DNA of 55,543 nucleotides, taken from positions 1 to 55,543 of the forward strand of contig NZ_VCQT01000032.1 of NCBI RefSeq assembly GCF_005938655.1, written 5' to 3'. The notes beneath the pieces were generated by a model. It was not told the origin of the DNA, made no database searches, and was given only the letters and a program-made list of their open reading frames with translations. Each line of letters begins with the position of its first letter. Position 1 is the first letter of the stretch. Positions 17,394 through 25,912 of this stretch are shown in pieces. Origin of the DNA: Alloalcanivorax gelatiniphagus. Lineage in GTDB: Bacteria; Pseudomonadota; Gammaproteobacteria; Pseudomonadales; Alcanivoracaceae. The position numbers and the translations under genes were made by a program.

Positions 17394-19190
17394 TCAGAAC
17401 GCGAAGTGTTCCTGGTCCAGTTCCATCAGGCAGTCGAGACCACCTTCGATGGCGCCTTTATGACCCGCCGCGCGCGGCAGGATGCGCTTCATGTAGAAGC
17501 GGGCGGTGCTGATCTTGGCCTTGTAGAAGTCCTCGTCGCCGGCACCGGCGTCGAGCTGCTCCTGGGCCTTGGCGGCCATCCGCGCCCACAGGTAGGCGAG
17601 GGTCACGTAGCCGGAGTACATCAGGTAGTCCACCGAAGCGGCGCCCACGTAGTCCGGGTTCTGCATGGCCTGCATGGCGATCGCCTGGGTCAGTTCGCCC
17701 CACTCGCGGTTGTATCGGGCCACCGGCTCGATCAGTTCCTTGAGTTCGCCGTTGTCGCCGTGGGCTTCGCAGAACTTGTGCACGATCTTGGTGAAGTTCC
17801 GCAGCGCCTGGCCCTGGGTCATCATCACCTTGCGGCCCAGCAGGTCCAGCGCCTGGATGCCGGTGGTGCCTTCGTAGAGGGTGGAGATGCGCGCGTCACG
17901 CACGTTCTGCTCCATGCCCCATTCGCGGATGAAACCGTGGCCGCCGTAGATCTGCACGCCGTGGTTGGCCGCTTCCAGGCCCACCTCGGTGACGAACGCC
18001 TTGGCGATGGGCGTGAGCAGCGCCATCAGGTCGTGAGCCTGTTCACGCTCGGCGTCGTCGCGGGCCAGTTTCACCTGGTCGCCGAGCTGGGCGCACAGGT
18101 AGACCAGCGCGCGGCCGCCTTCGGCGAACGCCTTGGAGGTGAGCAGCATGCGGCGCACGTCCGGGTGCACGATGATTGGGTCCGCCGGGCCGTCCGGATT
18201 TTTCGGGCCGGACAGGCTGCGCATGGCGAGCCGCTCGCGGGCATAGGCCAGACCGCCCTGGAAACCCAGCTCGGCGTGGGCCACGCCCTGGATGGCGGTA
18301 CCCAGACGGGCGAAGTTCATAAAAGTGAACATGCAGTTCAGGCCTTTGTTCTCCGGGCCGATCAGGTAGCCGGTGGCGCCGTCGAAGTTCATCACGCAGG
18401 TGGCGGAAGCCTTGATGCCCATCTTGTGTTCGATGGAACCGCAGGCCACCGCGTTGCGCTCGCCCACGCCGCCGTTACCGTCGGTGAGGAACTTGGGCAC
18501 GATGAACAGGGAAATCCCCTTGGTGCCTTTGGGCGCGTCGGGCAGGCGGGCCAGCACGATGTGCACGATGTTCTCGGCCATGTCGTGTTCGCCGGCGGAG
18601 ATGAAGATCTTGGTGCCGGTGATGCTGTAGCTGCCGTCGGCGTTGGGCTCGGCCTTGGTTTTCAGAATGCCCAGGTCGGAACCACAGTGCGGCTCGGTCA
18701 GGCACATGGTGCCGGTCCATTCACCGCTGGTCAGCTTCGGCAGGTAAGCGTTCTTCTGCTGGTCGGTGCCGTGTTCCTCGATGGTGGCCACGGCGCCGTG
18801 GGACAGGCCCGGATACATGCTCCAGGACCAGTTGGCGGTGCCGGTCATTTCGGAAATGGCGATGCTGGCGGAACCGGGCAGGCCCTGGCCGCCGAATTCC
18901 GGATCGCCGTTGATGGCCGGCCAGCCACCTTCCACGTACTTGGCGTAGGCTTCCTTGAAGCCTTTCGGCGTGGTCACCACGCCGTCTTCGAAGTGGCAGC
19001 CTTCCTCATCGCCGGAACGGTTCAGGGGAGCCAGTTCGTTCTCGGAGAATTTGGCGCCTTCGTCGAGGAAGGCGTTGAGCAGCTCGCTGTTCACCTCTTC
19101 CAGACCCAGCTTGGCGTAATGCCCATCCAGGTCCAGCACTTCGTTGAGCACGAAGCGCATATCGCGCAGGGGAGCTTTGTACTCGGGCAT
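17394..19190 (-). CDS. Acyl-CoA dehydrogenase, second large paralogue
   Basis: 598 residues. MCLTEPHCGSDLG and SITGTKIFISAGEHD are in the beta-domain, and YEGTTGIQALDLLGRKV is in the catalytic region, as in the neighbouring paralogue. The N-terminal MPEYKAPLRDMRFVLNEV is nearly parallel to MATYKAPLEDMRFILNDV of the first copy. It belongs to the ~600-residue FadE-like group acting on acyl-CoA at the membrane or in the cytosol. ATG 19190 is preferred over 19214 because GGGAG lies nine bases upstream and the paralogue starts at the same point. A terminator follows directly. Confidence 0.9.
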   Translation of the reverse strand: MPEYKAPLRDMRFVLNEVLDLDGHYAKLGLEEVNSELLNAFLDEGAKFSENELAPLNRSGDEEGCHFEDGVVTTPKGFKEAYAKYVEGGWPAINGDPEFGGQGLPGSASIAISEMTGTANWSWSMYPGLSHGAVATIEEHGTDQQKNAYLPKLTSGEWTGTMCLTEPHCGSDLGILKTKAEPNADGSYSITGTKIFISAGEHDMAENIVHIVLARLPDAPKGTKGISLFIVPKFLTDGNGGVGERNAVACGSIEHKMGIKASATCVMNFDGATGYLIGPENKGLNCMFTFMNFARLGTAIQGVAHAELGFQGGLAYARERLAMRSLSGPKNPDGPADPIIVHPDVRRMLLTSKAFAEGGRALVYLCAQLGDQVKLARDDAEREQAHDLMALLTPIAKAFVTEVGLEAANHGVQIYGGHGFIREWGMEQNVRDARISTLYEGTTGIQALDLLGRKVMMTQGQALRNFTKIVHKFCEAHGDNGELKELIEPVARYNREWGELTQAIAMQAMQNPDYVGAASVDYLMYSGYVTLAYLWARMAAKAQEQLDAGAGDEDFYKAKISTARFYMKRILPRAAGHKGAIEGGLDCLMELDQEHFAF

Positions 19191-19380
19191 GATCAGGTCT
19201 CCCAGGAGAGTCATCGTTAAGCGGGAAAACCGGCCCCGGAACGGGCTGAGACAAAGGCAGCGGGCGGGGCGGGTCCATCGTCAGGGAGAGAATGGTAGCC
19301 GCGCCCCGGAGCCACTGCCCACAACTATTTGTGACCCATAAGTCAAACAAGCGTTTGAAATCACTTTTGTCCGACAACAC

Positions 19381-19389
19381 TGGTATAGT
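19381..19389 (+). promoter_or_regulatory. Extended -10 promoter for trm112-pldA
   Basis: TGGTATAGT fits the extended -10 form TGnTATAAT with one mismatch. It lies about 80 bases before the Trm112-like gene. No good -35 box is seen at 17 bases, which is tolerated by extended -10 promoters. Confidence 0.5.
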
Positions 19390-19466
19390 CCGCCCAAGCC
19401 GCCCCCTATTCCCGGGTTTATGACACTGGGTTTACGACACAGGGTTTACCATAGGAGTACCACCCC

Positions 19467-19655
19467 ATGATCGACCCCAATCTGCTGGACATTCTGGTCT
19501 GTCCCGTGAGCAAGGCGCCGTTGATCTACGACGAACAACGGGCCGAGTTGAAGTGCAAGGCCAGCGGCCTGGCCTACCCGGTACGGGACGGCATTCCGGT
19601 GATGCTGGAGGAAGAGGCCCGCACTCTGGACGACGGCGAACTGCGCACGCTCTGA
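19467..19655 (+). CDS. Trm112-family small zinc-ribbon-like protein (YcaR)
   Basis: 62 residues. [19 protein letters not shown] and [13 protein letters not shown] are the family's two conserved blocks. Only one of the usual cysteine pairs is kept (CP, then KCKAS), as in many bacterial YcaR proteins. Bacterial members are usually beside lpxK-kdsB; here the gene is followed by pldA. Eukaryotic Trm112 activates methyltransferases; the bacterial role is not settled. GGAGT precedes the ATG. Confidence 0.9.
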   Translation: MIDPNLLDILVCPVSKAPLIYDEQRAELKCKASGLAYPVRDGIPVMLEEEARTLDDGELRTL

Positions 19656-19679
19656 CCACCTCCATCGAGGACCACCTCT

Positions 19680-20720
19680 ATGTCCCGTCCGCTTTTCGCT
19701 CTGCTGCTGTGCCTGGCGGCGCCGGCCTGGGCCGACACCGACACTGGCGCCGGCGATGCACCGGAAACCGCCCCGGACCAGGCCGCCCTGGAACTCCAAC
19801 AACAGAACGAATGCCTGCAGCGCGCCGCCCGCACCGTGGGCGATGAGGTCACCGCCCGGCAGTTACGCGACTGGTGTCTGGACAACGCCCCCCGGCCCAA
19901 GCAACGCACGCCCCACGAAGACGCCCTGCGCACCCGCCTGGCCCTGGAGCGCTCCAGCCAGGACAACCCGTTCGTGATCACGCCGCACCGGCGCAACTAC
20001 CTGTTGCCCTACAGCCACTGGTCCAACCCCAAGTGGAACGACCCGGACCGGGCCGGCCAGGACCTGGACTCCAAGGAGGTCAAATTCCAGATCTCCCTGA
20101 AGGCGCCGCTGTACGACGATTTCTGGAACGGCAGCACCATCTACATGGCCTTCACCGGGGTGTTCTTCTGGCAGGCCTACAACAAGAGCGAGTCGAGCCC
20201 GTTCCGGGAGATCAATTTCACCCCGGAGATCTTTCTCGCCAAGCCGGTGGACTGGAAACTGGGCCCGGTGCAAAGCGAGCTGCTGGCGTTCGGCTTCCGC
20301 CACGATTCCAACGGCCGCGACGAGCCCACCTCGCGGAGCTGGAACCGCCTTTATCTGCGGCATATTTCCCAGATCGGCCCGTACTATGTGTCGCTGATGC
20401 CCTGGTACCGGATTCCCGAGGATGACAAGGACTATCCGCTGGACCCGCGCGGCGACAACAACCCGGACATCGAAAAATACATGGGCCATTTCGAGCTGGA
20501 AGTGGCGCGCGCCTTCGGCAACCACGTGGTGGAACTGATGGTGCGCAACAACCTGCGTTCCGACAACAAGGGCGCCGGCCGGGTCAATTACTCCTTCCCC
20601 ATCAACGAGCGCTTCAAGGGTCTGGTGCAGGTGTTCACCGGCTATGGCGACTCGATGATCAACTACGACGACTACGAGACCCGCTTCAGCCTGGGCATCC
20701 TGCTCACCGATACGCTTTAG
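19680..20720 (+). CDS. pldA: Outer-membrane phospholipase A
   Basis: 346 residues with a signal peptide (LFALLLCLAAPAWA, cleavage before DTDTG). FGFRHDSNGRDEPTSRSWNRLYL is the active-site block: the catalytic His and Ser (HDSNG) and the downstream Asn, followed by barrel strands. The protein ends with a barrel-like strand and 'SLGILLTDTL'. OMPLA removes acyl chains from phospholipids that reach the outer leaflet and needs calcium and dimer formation. It starts 24 bases after the Trm112-like gene, so the pair is an operon. Confidence 0.9.
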   Translation: MSRPLFALLLCLAAPAWADTDTGAGDAPETAPDQAALELQQQNECLQRAARTVGDEVTARQLRDWCLDNAPRPKQRTPHEDALRTRLALERSSQDNPFVITPHRRNYLLPYSHWSNPKWNDPDRAGQDLDSKEVKFQISLKAPLYDDFWNGSTIYMAFTGVFFWQAYNKSESSPFREINFTPEIFLAKPVDWKLGPVQSELLAFGFRHDSNGRDEPTSRSWNRLYLRHISQIGPYYVSLMPWYRIPEDDKDYPLDPRGDNNPDIEKYMGHFELEVARAFGNHVVELMVRNNLRSDNKGAGRVNYSFPINERFKGLVQVFTGYGDSMINYDDYETRFSLGILLTDTL

Positions 20721-20741
20721 GGCTGACGCTCAGCGCCTTCC

Positions 20742-20766
20742 TGATCGCGGCTGAAGCCGCTCCTAC
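20742..20766 (-). repeat. REP element, single copy (GGC/GCC type)
   Basis: GATCGCGGCTGAAGCCGCTCCTAC is one intact unit between the convergent ends of pldA and the nicotinate phosphoribosyltransferase gene. Confidence 0.8.
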
Positions 20767-20827
20767 CGCCGCCATCAGGCGCCGGGGAGCGCCCAGGCGG
20801 CGCTCATGGCGCCGCCGGCCACGCCGC

Positions 20828-22168
20828 TCAGGGCAGGCTGTCCAGGGTGCGCGTGCGCAGCTCTTCCAGGCCGTCGCTGAAGGTCACCGGATAGGGCGCG
20901 TTGGAGCGGGCGGTACCGCGCAGGGCCGGCGGCAGCGACGCCAGTTCCCGGCGCAGCCGTTCGCGGGCGGCGTCCGGGTCCGGCGCCGGCAGCACCGGTT
21001 TACCGTCCGCCACCACCGTGCGCAGCAACGGCTCGCCGTGGCGTTCCTCATCGGCGGCGGTGATCTCGTCGCCCACCAGCCGGCCCTCGCCGTCGTACTG
21101 CCGCCACACCTGCTTGGCGCCGGGGTAGACCGGTTTGCCCGGCGACGCCTTGAGGCGCGGGCGGCCGTCGTACTCGGTGAGTTTGTAGGCGAAATCCAGG
21201 GACGGCGCGTCCGCCACCGAGCCCATCTCGGTGCCCACGCCGAAGCCGTCAATGGGGGCACCGGCGGCCACCAGGGCGGCCACCTTCCATTCGTCCAGGC
21301 CGCCGCTGACCACCACCCGGACGCGGGACAGGCCGGCGCCGTCCAGTTTGTCGCGCACCGCCCGGGCCAGGGCCGCCAGGTCCCCGGAGTCGATGCGCAC
21401 CGCGCCCACGTCCAGGCCCTCGTCGCGCACCAGGCCGATCACCTTGTCGGTGGCGGCCAGGGCGTCGTAGGTGTCGATCAACAGGGTGGTGCCCGGATAG
21501 TCCCGGGCGTAGCGGCGGAACGCCTCGGTTTCGTCGTCGAACGACTGAATGTAGGAGTGCGCCATGGTGCCGCGCAGCGGCAGGTCGAAGGTCAGGCCAC
21601 CGAGCACATTGCTGGTGGCCTGGATGCCGGCGACCCGGTAGGCGCGCACGCTGCGCCAGGCGGCCTCCAGGCCGTGCATGCGGCGCATGCCGAAGTCCAG
21701 CACCGGGGCGTCGCCGGCGGCCAGCACCACCCGCGCCGCCTTGGAGGCAAGCAGGGTTTCCAGATTCACATAGTTCATCAGCAGGCTTTCCAGCAGCTGG
21801 CCCTCGGCCACCGGGGCGCGCAGTTCCAGCAGCGGCTCCTGGGGAAATACCAGGGAGCCTTCCGGCAGGGCCCGCACCTCGCCGCTGAAGCGGAAGTTGG
21901 CCAGCCAGTCGAGAAAGTCGTCGCGGAAACCCAGCGGCGCCAGCCGGCGCACCTGTTCCTCGGGGAAACGCAGCTCGCTGATCAGCCGCGCCGCGTGCTC
22001 CTGGCCGCAGGCCACGACGAAGTTGCGCTCGCCGGGCAGCACCCGGTAGAACAGGCTGAACACCGCCTCCCCGCGCCGCTGGTCCAGATGGTAGGCCTGG
22101 GCCATGTTCAATTCATAGAGATCGGTGAGCAGACCCAATTCGTCCGCCCGTGGCCAGACTGCGGTCAT
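20828..22168 (-). CDS. pncB: Nicotinate phosphoribosyltransferase
   Basis: 446 residues of the PncB family: LLTDLYELNMAQAY at the N-terminus, GTMAHSYIQSF around the autophosphorylated histidine, and VRIDSGDLAALAR with VVSGGLDEWK and GFGVGTEMGS as phosphoribosyl-binding blocks. It makes nicotinate mononucleotide in NAD salvage, cytosolic. GGAAG precedes the ATG. The next gene upstream on the same strand encodes a macrodomain protein 82 bases away, so both may relate to NAD and ADP-ribose turnover. Confidence 0.93.
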   Translation of the reverse strand: MTAVWPRADELGLLTDLYELNMAQAYHLDQRRGEAVFSLFYRVLPGERNFVVACGQEHAARLISELRFPEEQVRRLAPLGFRDDFLDWLANFRFSGEVRALPEGSLVFPQEPLLELRAPVAEGQLLESLLMNYVNLETLLASKAARVVLAAGDAPVLDFGMRRMHGLEAAWRSVRAYRVAGIQATSNVLGGLTFDLPLRGTMAHSYIQSFDDETEAFRRYARDYPGTTLLIDTYDALAATDKVIGLVRDEGLDVGAVRIDSGDLAALARAVRDKLDGAGLSRVRVVVSGGLDEWKVAALVAAGAPIDGFGVGTEMGSVADAPSLDFAYKLTEYDGRPRLKASPGKPVYPGAKQVWRQYDGEGRLVGDEITAADEERHGEPLLRTVVADGKPVLPAPDPDAARERLRRELASLPPALRGTARSNAPYPVTFSDGLEELRTRTLDSLP

Positions 22169-22250
22169 CGGCGCTTCCTATGGCTGGTGGTGTCAAACAT
22201 CGCTATGGATTGCACCCCGGAGGGCGCTTTTCAAGGTCCGTCGGCGGCTT

Positions 22251-22772
22251 TCAGCGGGCCAGGTCGTCGAGTACGGCTTGATGGGCCGCCAGGGCGGCGG
22301 CGTCGAACAGCACGAAACGGATGCGTTGCACCCGGCTCAGCGCGGCGCTTTCCTCCGCCACCGTGGTCACCGCGATGCGCGCCGCCTCCGCCAGCGGGTA
22401 ACCGAAGGCGCCGGTGGAGAGCGCCGGAAACGCCAGGCTGTGCAGCCCTTCCCGCTCCGCCAGCCGCAGCGCGTTGCGGTAACAGTCCGCCAGCAACCGG
22501 TCGGCGGGCTCATCACGGCCATGGACCGGGCCCAGACAGTGAATCACAAAACGATTGGGCAGGCCGTGTGCACCGCTGATCACCGCCTGTCCGGGGCGGA
22601 TCGGCGCCATCGGCGCGCATTCCTCGGCGAGCCCCGGCCCGGCGGCGCGGTGCAGGGCACCGGCCACGCCGCCGCCGGTGCGCAGTTGCGCGTTGGCGGC
22701 GTTGACCACCGCGTCCATATCGGTCTGGGCGGCAATGTCGCCTTGCCGGCACTCAATGCTTACCTGGGCCAT
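22251..22772 (-). CDS. Macrodomain protein (O-acetyl-ADP-ribose deacetylase-like, YmdB type)
   Basis: 173 residues. GDIAAQTDMDAVVNAANAQL is the opening macrodomain signature, then GGGVAGALHRAAG binds the distal ribose, and FPALSTGAFGYPLAEAARIA is the conserved phosphate loop. Such proteins hydrolyse O-acetyl-ADP-ribose or remove ADP-ribose from targets. ATG 22772 has AGGAA eight bases before it; the frame upstream is open but unrelated. The gene is divergent from the LEA-like lipoprotein gene. Confidence 0.93.
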   Translation of the reverse strand: MAQVSIECRQGDIAAQTDMDAVVNAANAQLRTGGGVAGALHRAAGPGLAEECAPMAPIRPGQAVISGAHGLPNRFVIHCLGPVHGRDEPADRLLADCYRNALRLAEREGLHSLAFPALSTGAFGYPLAEAARIAVTTVAEESAALSRVQRIRFVLFDAAALAAHQAVLDDLAR

Positions 22773-22848
22773 GAAGGGCTTCCTGGCATCGCGGCCCGGC
22801 TCGGGTATGATCCTCGGCGGGCCTGTGTATTTAAACTGGGAGAACACT

Positions 22849-23319
22849 ATGCGAACTCTGGCTCGAATCGGCGTGCTCGGCCTGCTTGCCCTGCTCAGCG
22901 CCTGCCAGACCCTCACCGGTCTGGAAGCTCCGGAGGTGAACCTGTCCAGCCTGCGCCTGGAGCAGGTCAGCGTGTTTGAGCAACAGTGGCAGGTGGTGCT
23001 GCGCGCGCGCAACCCCAACGACCGTGAGCTGACGCTCAAAAGTCTGGATTACGAGCTGTTCGTCAACGGCGAGAAGCTGGCCCGTGGCCTGACCGGCGAC
23101 GATGTGACCCTGCCGGCCATGGGCGACGCCCTGGTCACCACCCGCATCACCACCAGCCTGATGCAGACTCTCGGCAAGCTTAAGGGCCTGCAGCAGGACC
23201 CCGGAGCGCCGCTGGACTACCGCATCAAGGGCACCGCCCGGGTCAAGGGCCTGGCCCTGCCGCTCAGCTTCGACCAGCGCGGCGAGTTTCGCCTGCCGGA
23301 CACCCTGCCGCTGCGCTGA
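22849..23319 (+). CDS. LEA type 2 family lipoprotein
   Basis: 156 residues. The lipobox LLALLSAC predicts lipid attachment at Cys-19. The mature part has the LEA14/WHy pattern: VVLRARNPNDRELTLKSLDYELFVNGEKLARG, with the NPN motif. Such beta-sandwich proteins are linked to desiccation or osmotic stress, but the role in Gram-negative envelopes is unsettled. GGGAG lies eight bases before the ATG. Confidence 0.88.
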   Translation: MRTLARIGVLGLLALLSACQTLTGLEAPEVNLSSLRLEQVSVFEQQWQVVLRARNPNDRELTLKSLDYELFVNGEKLARGLTGDDVTLPAMGDALVTTRITTSLMQTLGKLKGLQQDPGAPLDYRIKGTARVKGLALPLSFDQRGEFRLPDTLPLR

Positions 23320-23325
23320 GGCACT

Positions 23326-23415
23326 GGTAGGAGCGACCGGGCGGCGTTCCGCTTCAGCCGCGATCCCACCAGCCACACCGCGCCCGCGGCGATCGCGGCT
23401 GAAGCCGCTCCTACA
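23326..23415. repeat. Pair of REP elements, one interrupted
   Basis: GGTAGGAGCGAC...CGCTTCAGCCGCGAT (interrupted by GGGCGGCGTT) faces GATCGCGGCTGAAGCCGCTCCTACAG. It lies between the LEA lipoprotein and the monooxygenase gene on the same strand. Confidence 0.8.
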
Positions 23416-23523
23416 GCGGCCCGGCCGACCTGACCGGGGCGGCCGTCGGACCGAGCGTTCCGGTCATGCCCCCGGCACCGGCTGCCCGGCTACAGTGGGG
23501 GCATTCTGGTAGAGGCAGCTTCC

Positions 23524-24978
23524 ATGCGAGCGGATTTCCAAGTGGCCATCATCGGCGCCGGCTTTGGCGGGCTGGGCATGGCCATCGAATTGAAGAAACG
23601 CGGCCGCCATTCCCTGGTGATCCTGGAAAAGGCCGATGGCGTGGGCGGCGCCTGGCGGGACAACACCTACCCCGGCGCCGCCTGCGATGTGCCTTCGCAT
23701 CTGTATTCCTTTTCGTTCACGCGCAAATTCGACTGGTCCCGGCGCTTCGCGCCCCAGGCGGAGATCCTCGCCTATCTGCGGAAGTGCGTGGACGACTACC
23801 ACCTGGCGCCCCATCTGCGTCTGCGCACCGAGGTGCGCGGCGCGCGCTTCGACGAAACGGACAATCTCTGGCACCTGGACACCGGCGACGGCACCGTCAC
23901 CGCCGTAGCCCTGATCACCGCCACCGGCCAGTTGAACCGCCCCGCCTGGCCGCGCCTGCCCGGGCTGGAACGCTTCGCCGGCCCGGCCTTCCACAGCGCC
24001 CGCTGGGACCATGACCTGGACCTGGCGGGCAAGACCGTGGCGGTGGTGGGCACCGGTGCCAGCGCCATCCAGTTCGTGCCGGAGGTGGCGCGGGTGGCGG
24101 CCCGGGTAAAGCTGTTCCAGCGCTCCGCCGCCTATGTGATCCCGAAACCGGACCGCCCCTATTCCGCGTTGGAGCACACCCTGATGCGGCGCCTGCCGAT
24201 ACTGCAGCGCCTGGACCGGGCACGCATCTACGCGCTGAACGAGAGCCGGGTGCTGGGCTTCACCGCCCTGCAGGGAGTGATGCGGGTCTATCAATGGCTG
24301 TTCCGGCGCTACCTGCGGCGCACCGTCAGCGACCCGGCCCTGCGCCAGACGCTGACGCCGGATTACCCCATGGGCTGCAAGCGCATCCTGATCTCCAACG
24401 ATTACTTCCAGGCCATCGAGCGGCACCACATTGAGGTGCACGACGGGGCGGTGACGGCGGTGGACGAGACCGGTCTGGTGGATGGCCAGGGGCGCCACCA
24501 CGCGGCGGACGTGTTGATTTTCGGCACCGGCTTCCAGGCCACCGATTTTCTGGCGCCGATGACCATCACCGGACGCCAGGGCCGCGATCTCAACCAGGCC
24601 TGGCGGGATGGCGCCCAGGCGTACCTGGGCATCAGCGTGAGCGGCTTCCCCAACCTGTTCATGCTGTACGGCCCCAACACCAACCTGGGCCATAACTCCA
24701 TCGTCTACATGCTGGAGTCGCAGATCGCCTATGTGCTGAGTGCCCTGGAGACCCTGGAGCGGCCCGAGGTGGCGCGGCTGGAAGTGCGCCCGGAGATCCA
24801 GGACCGCTTCAACCGGCAACTGCAGCAGCGGCTGCGCGCCACGGTCTGGGAACGCGGCTGCGACAGCTGGTACAAGACCGCCAGCGGCAAGAACACCAAC
24901 AACTGGCCCGGCTTCACCTTTGCGTACCGCCGCCGGACCCGACGACTGGACCCCCGTGATTATGAGCTGTACCCGTGA
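23524..24978 (+). CDS. Flavin-containing Baeyer-Villiger monooxygenase
   Basis: 484 residues. The FAD motif GAGFGGLGMAIELKKRG opens the protein; FAGPAFHSARWDHDL matches the BVMO fingerprint FxGxxxHxxxW(P/D); GTGASAIQFVPEVA is the NADPH Rossmann motif. Such enzymes insert oxygen next to a ketone to give an ester. The next two genes overlap it in sequence: an esterase and an SDR. Together they would turn secondary alcohols into ketones, esters and then acid plus alcohol. The related AlmA alkane hydroxylase is an alternative, but the fingerprint favours a BVMO. Confidence 0.88.
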   Translation: MRADFQVAIIGAGFGGLGMAIELKKRGRHSLVILEKADGVGGAWRDNTYPGAACDVPSHLYSFSFTRKFDWSRRFAPQAEILAYLRKCVDDYHLAPHLRLRTEVRGARFDETDNLWHLDTGDGTVTAVALITATGQLNRPAWPRLPGLERFAGPAFHSARWDHDLDLAGKTVAVVGTGASAIQFVPEVARVAARVKLFQRSAAYVIPKPDRPYSALEHTLMRRLPILQRLDRARIYALNESRVLGFTALQGVMRVYQWLFRRYLRRTVSDPALRQTLTPDYPMGCKRILISNDYFQAIERHHIEVHDGAVTAVDETGLVDGQGRHHAADVLIFGTGFQATDFLAPMTITGRQGRDLNQAWRDGAQAYLGISVSGFPNLFMLYGPNTNLGHNSIVYMLESQIAYVLSALETLERPEVARLEVRPEIQDRFNRQLQQRLRATVWERGCDSWYKTASGKNTNNWPGFTFAYRRRTRRLDPRDYELYP

Positions 24979-25912
24979 ACAGGGCGGCGTGGCCCCGAGC
25001 CCGTCGCAACGTCTGATCGCCGCCACCCTGCGCGGCACCCTGAAAAGCCTGCTCAGCCCCGCCTTCCAGGCGCGCGCCCCGGTGGCGCTGCAGCGCCGCT
25101 GGCTGGCCACCGTGGCGCGGGCCACCCTGCCGGCCCGGGGCGTGCCCCGGCACCAGACCCGCTTTGCCGGGGTGCCGGTGGAGGTGGTGGGCGAAGGCCC
25201 CGCCGCCACCCTGCTGTACCTGCACGGCGGCGGCTACGTGGCCGGCAGCCCGGCCACCCACCGGGCCATCACCACCCGGCTGGCCCGGGCCCTGGACGCC
25301 ACCGTGATGGTGGTGGACTACCGGCTGGCGCCGGAGCATCCCAGCCCGGCGGCCCTGGACGATGTGGTGGCGGTGTACCGGGCGCTGCTGGACCACGGCC
25401 ACCGGCCGGAGCGCATGGCGGTGGCCGGCGACTCCGCCGGCGGCGGCCTGAGCCTGGCGTTCCTGCAGCATGTGCGCGACGGCGGTGAGCTGCCACCGCC
25501 GGCCGCCGGGGTGCTGCTGTCGCCCTGGCTGGACCTGACCCTGACGCAAACGCCCCGGCGGGTGCCCGGCGAGGCCATGCTCAGCCACGACTGGCTGGCG
25601 TTCGCGGCCAACGCCTACGCCGGCGAGCGCCGCCAGCGGCCGGAGGTATCGCCGCTGGCCGGTGATCTCAACGGGCTGCCGCCGCTGCTGATCCAGTGCG
25701 GCGGCGATGAAATTCTGGGCCCGGACAGCGAACGGCTGGCCACCGCCCTGGAGCAGGCCGACACCGAGGCGCGCTACCAGTTGTTCGCGGATCGCTGGCA
25801 CGTTTTCCAGATGCACGGCGGCGTGCTCGCCGACGCCGACCGGGCGCTGGCCCACATCACCGATTTCCTGGGCGCCCGCTTCCAGGCCGGCCAGCGGGAG
25901 CCCCGGCCATGA
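24962..25912 (+). CDS. Alpha/beta hydrolase of the hormone-sensitive lipase family
   Basis: 316 residues. LYLHGGGYVAGS is the HGGG oxyanion motif, AVAGDSAGGGLSLA carries the nucleophilic serine (GDSAGG), and CGGDEILGPDSE plus WHVFQMHG hold the Asp and His. This is the bacterial HSL (type IV) esterase group. ATG 24962 overlaps the end of the monooxygenase gene by 17 bases, a sign of tight coupling. It is the natural partner to hydrolyse the ester made by the preceding enzyme. Confidence 0.88.
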   Translation: MSCTREQGGVAPSPSQRLIAATLRGTLKSLLSPAFQARAPVALQRRWLATVARATLPARGVPRHQTRFAGVPVEVVGEGPAATLLYLHGGGYVAGSPATHRAITTRLARALDATVMVVDYRLAPEHPSPAALDDVVAVYRALLDHGHRPERMAVAGDSAGGGLSLAFLQHVRDGGELPPPAAGVLLSPWLDLTLTQTPRRVPGEAMLSHDWLAFAANAYAGERRQRPEVSPLAGDLNGLPPLLIQCGGDEILGPDSERLATALEQADTEARYQLFADRWHVFQMHGGVLADADRALAHITDFLGARFQAGQREPRP

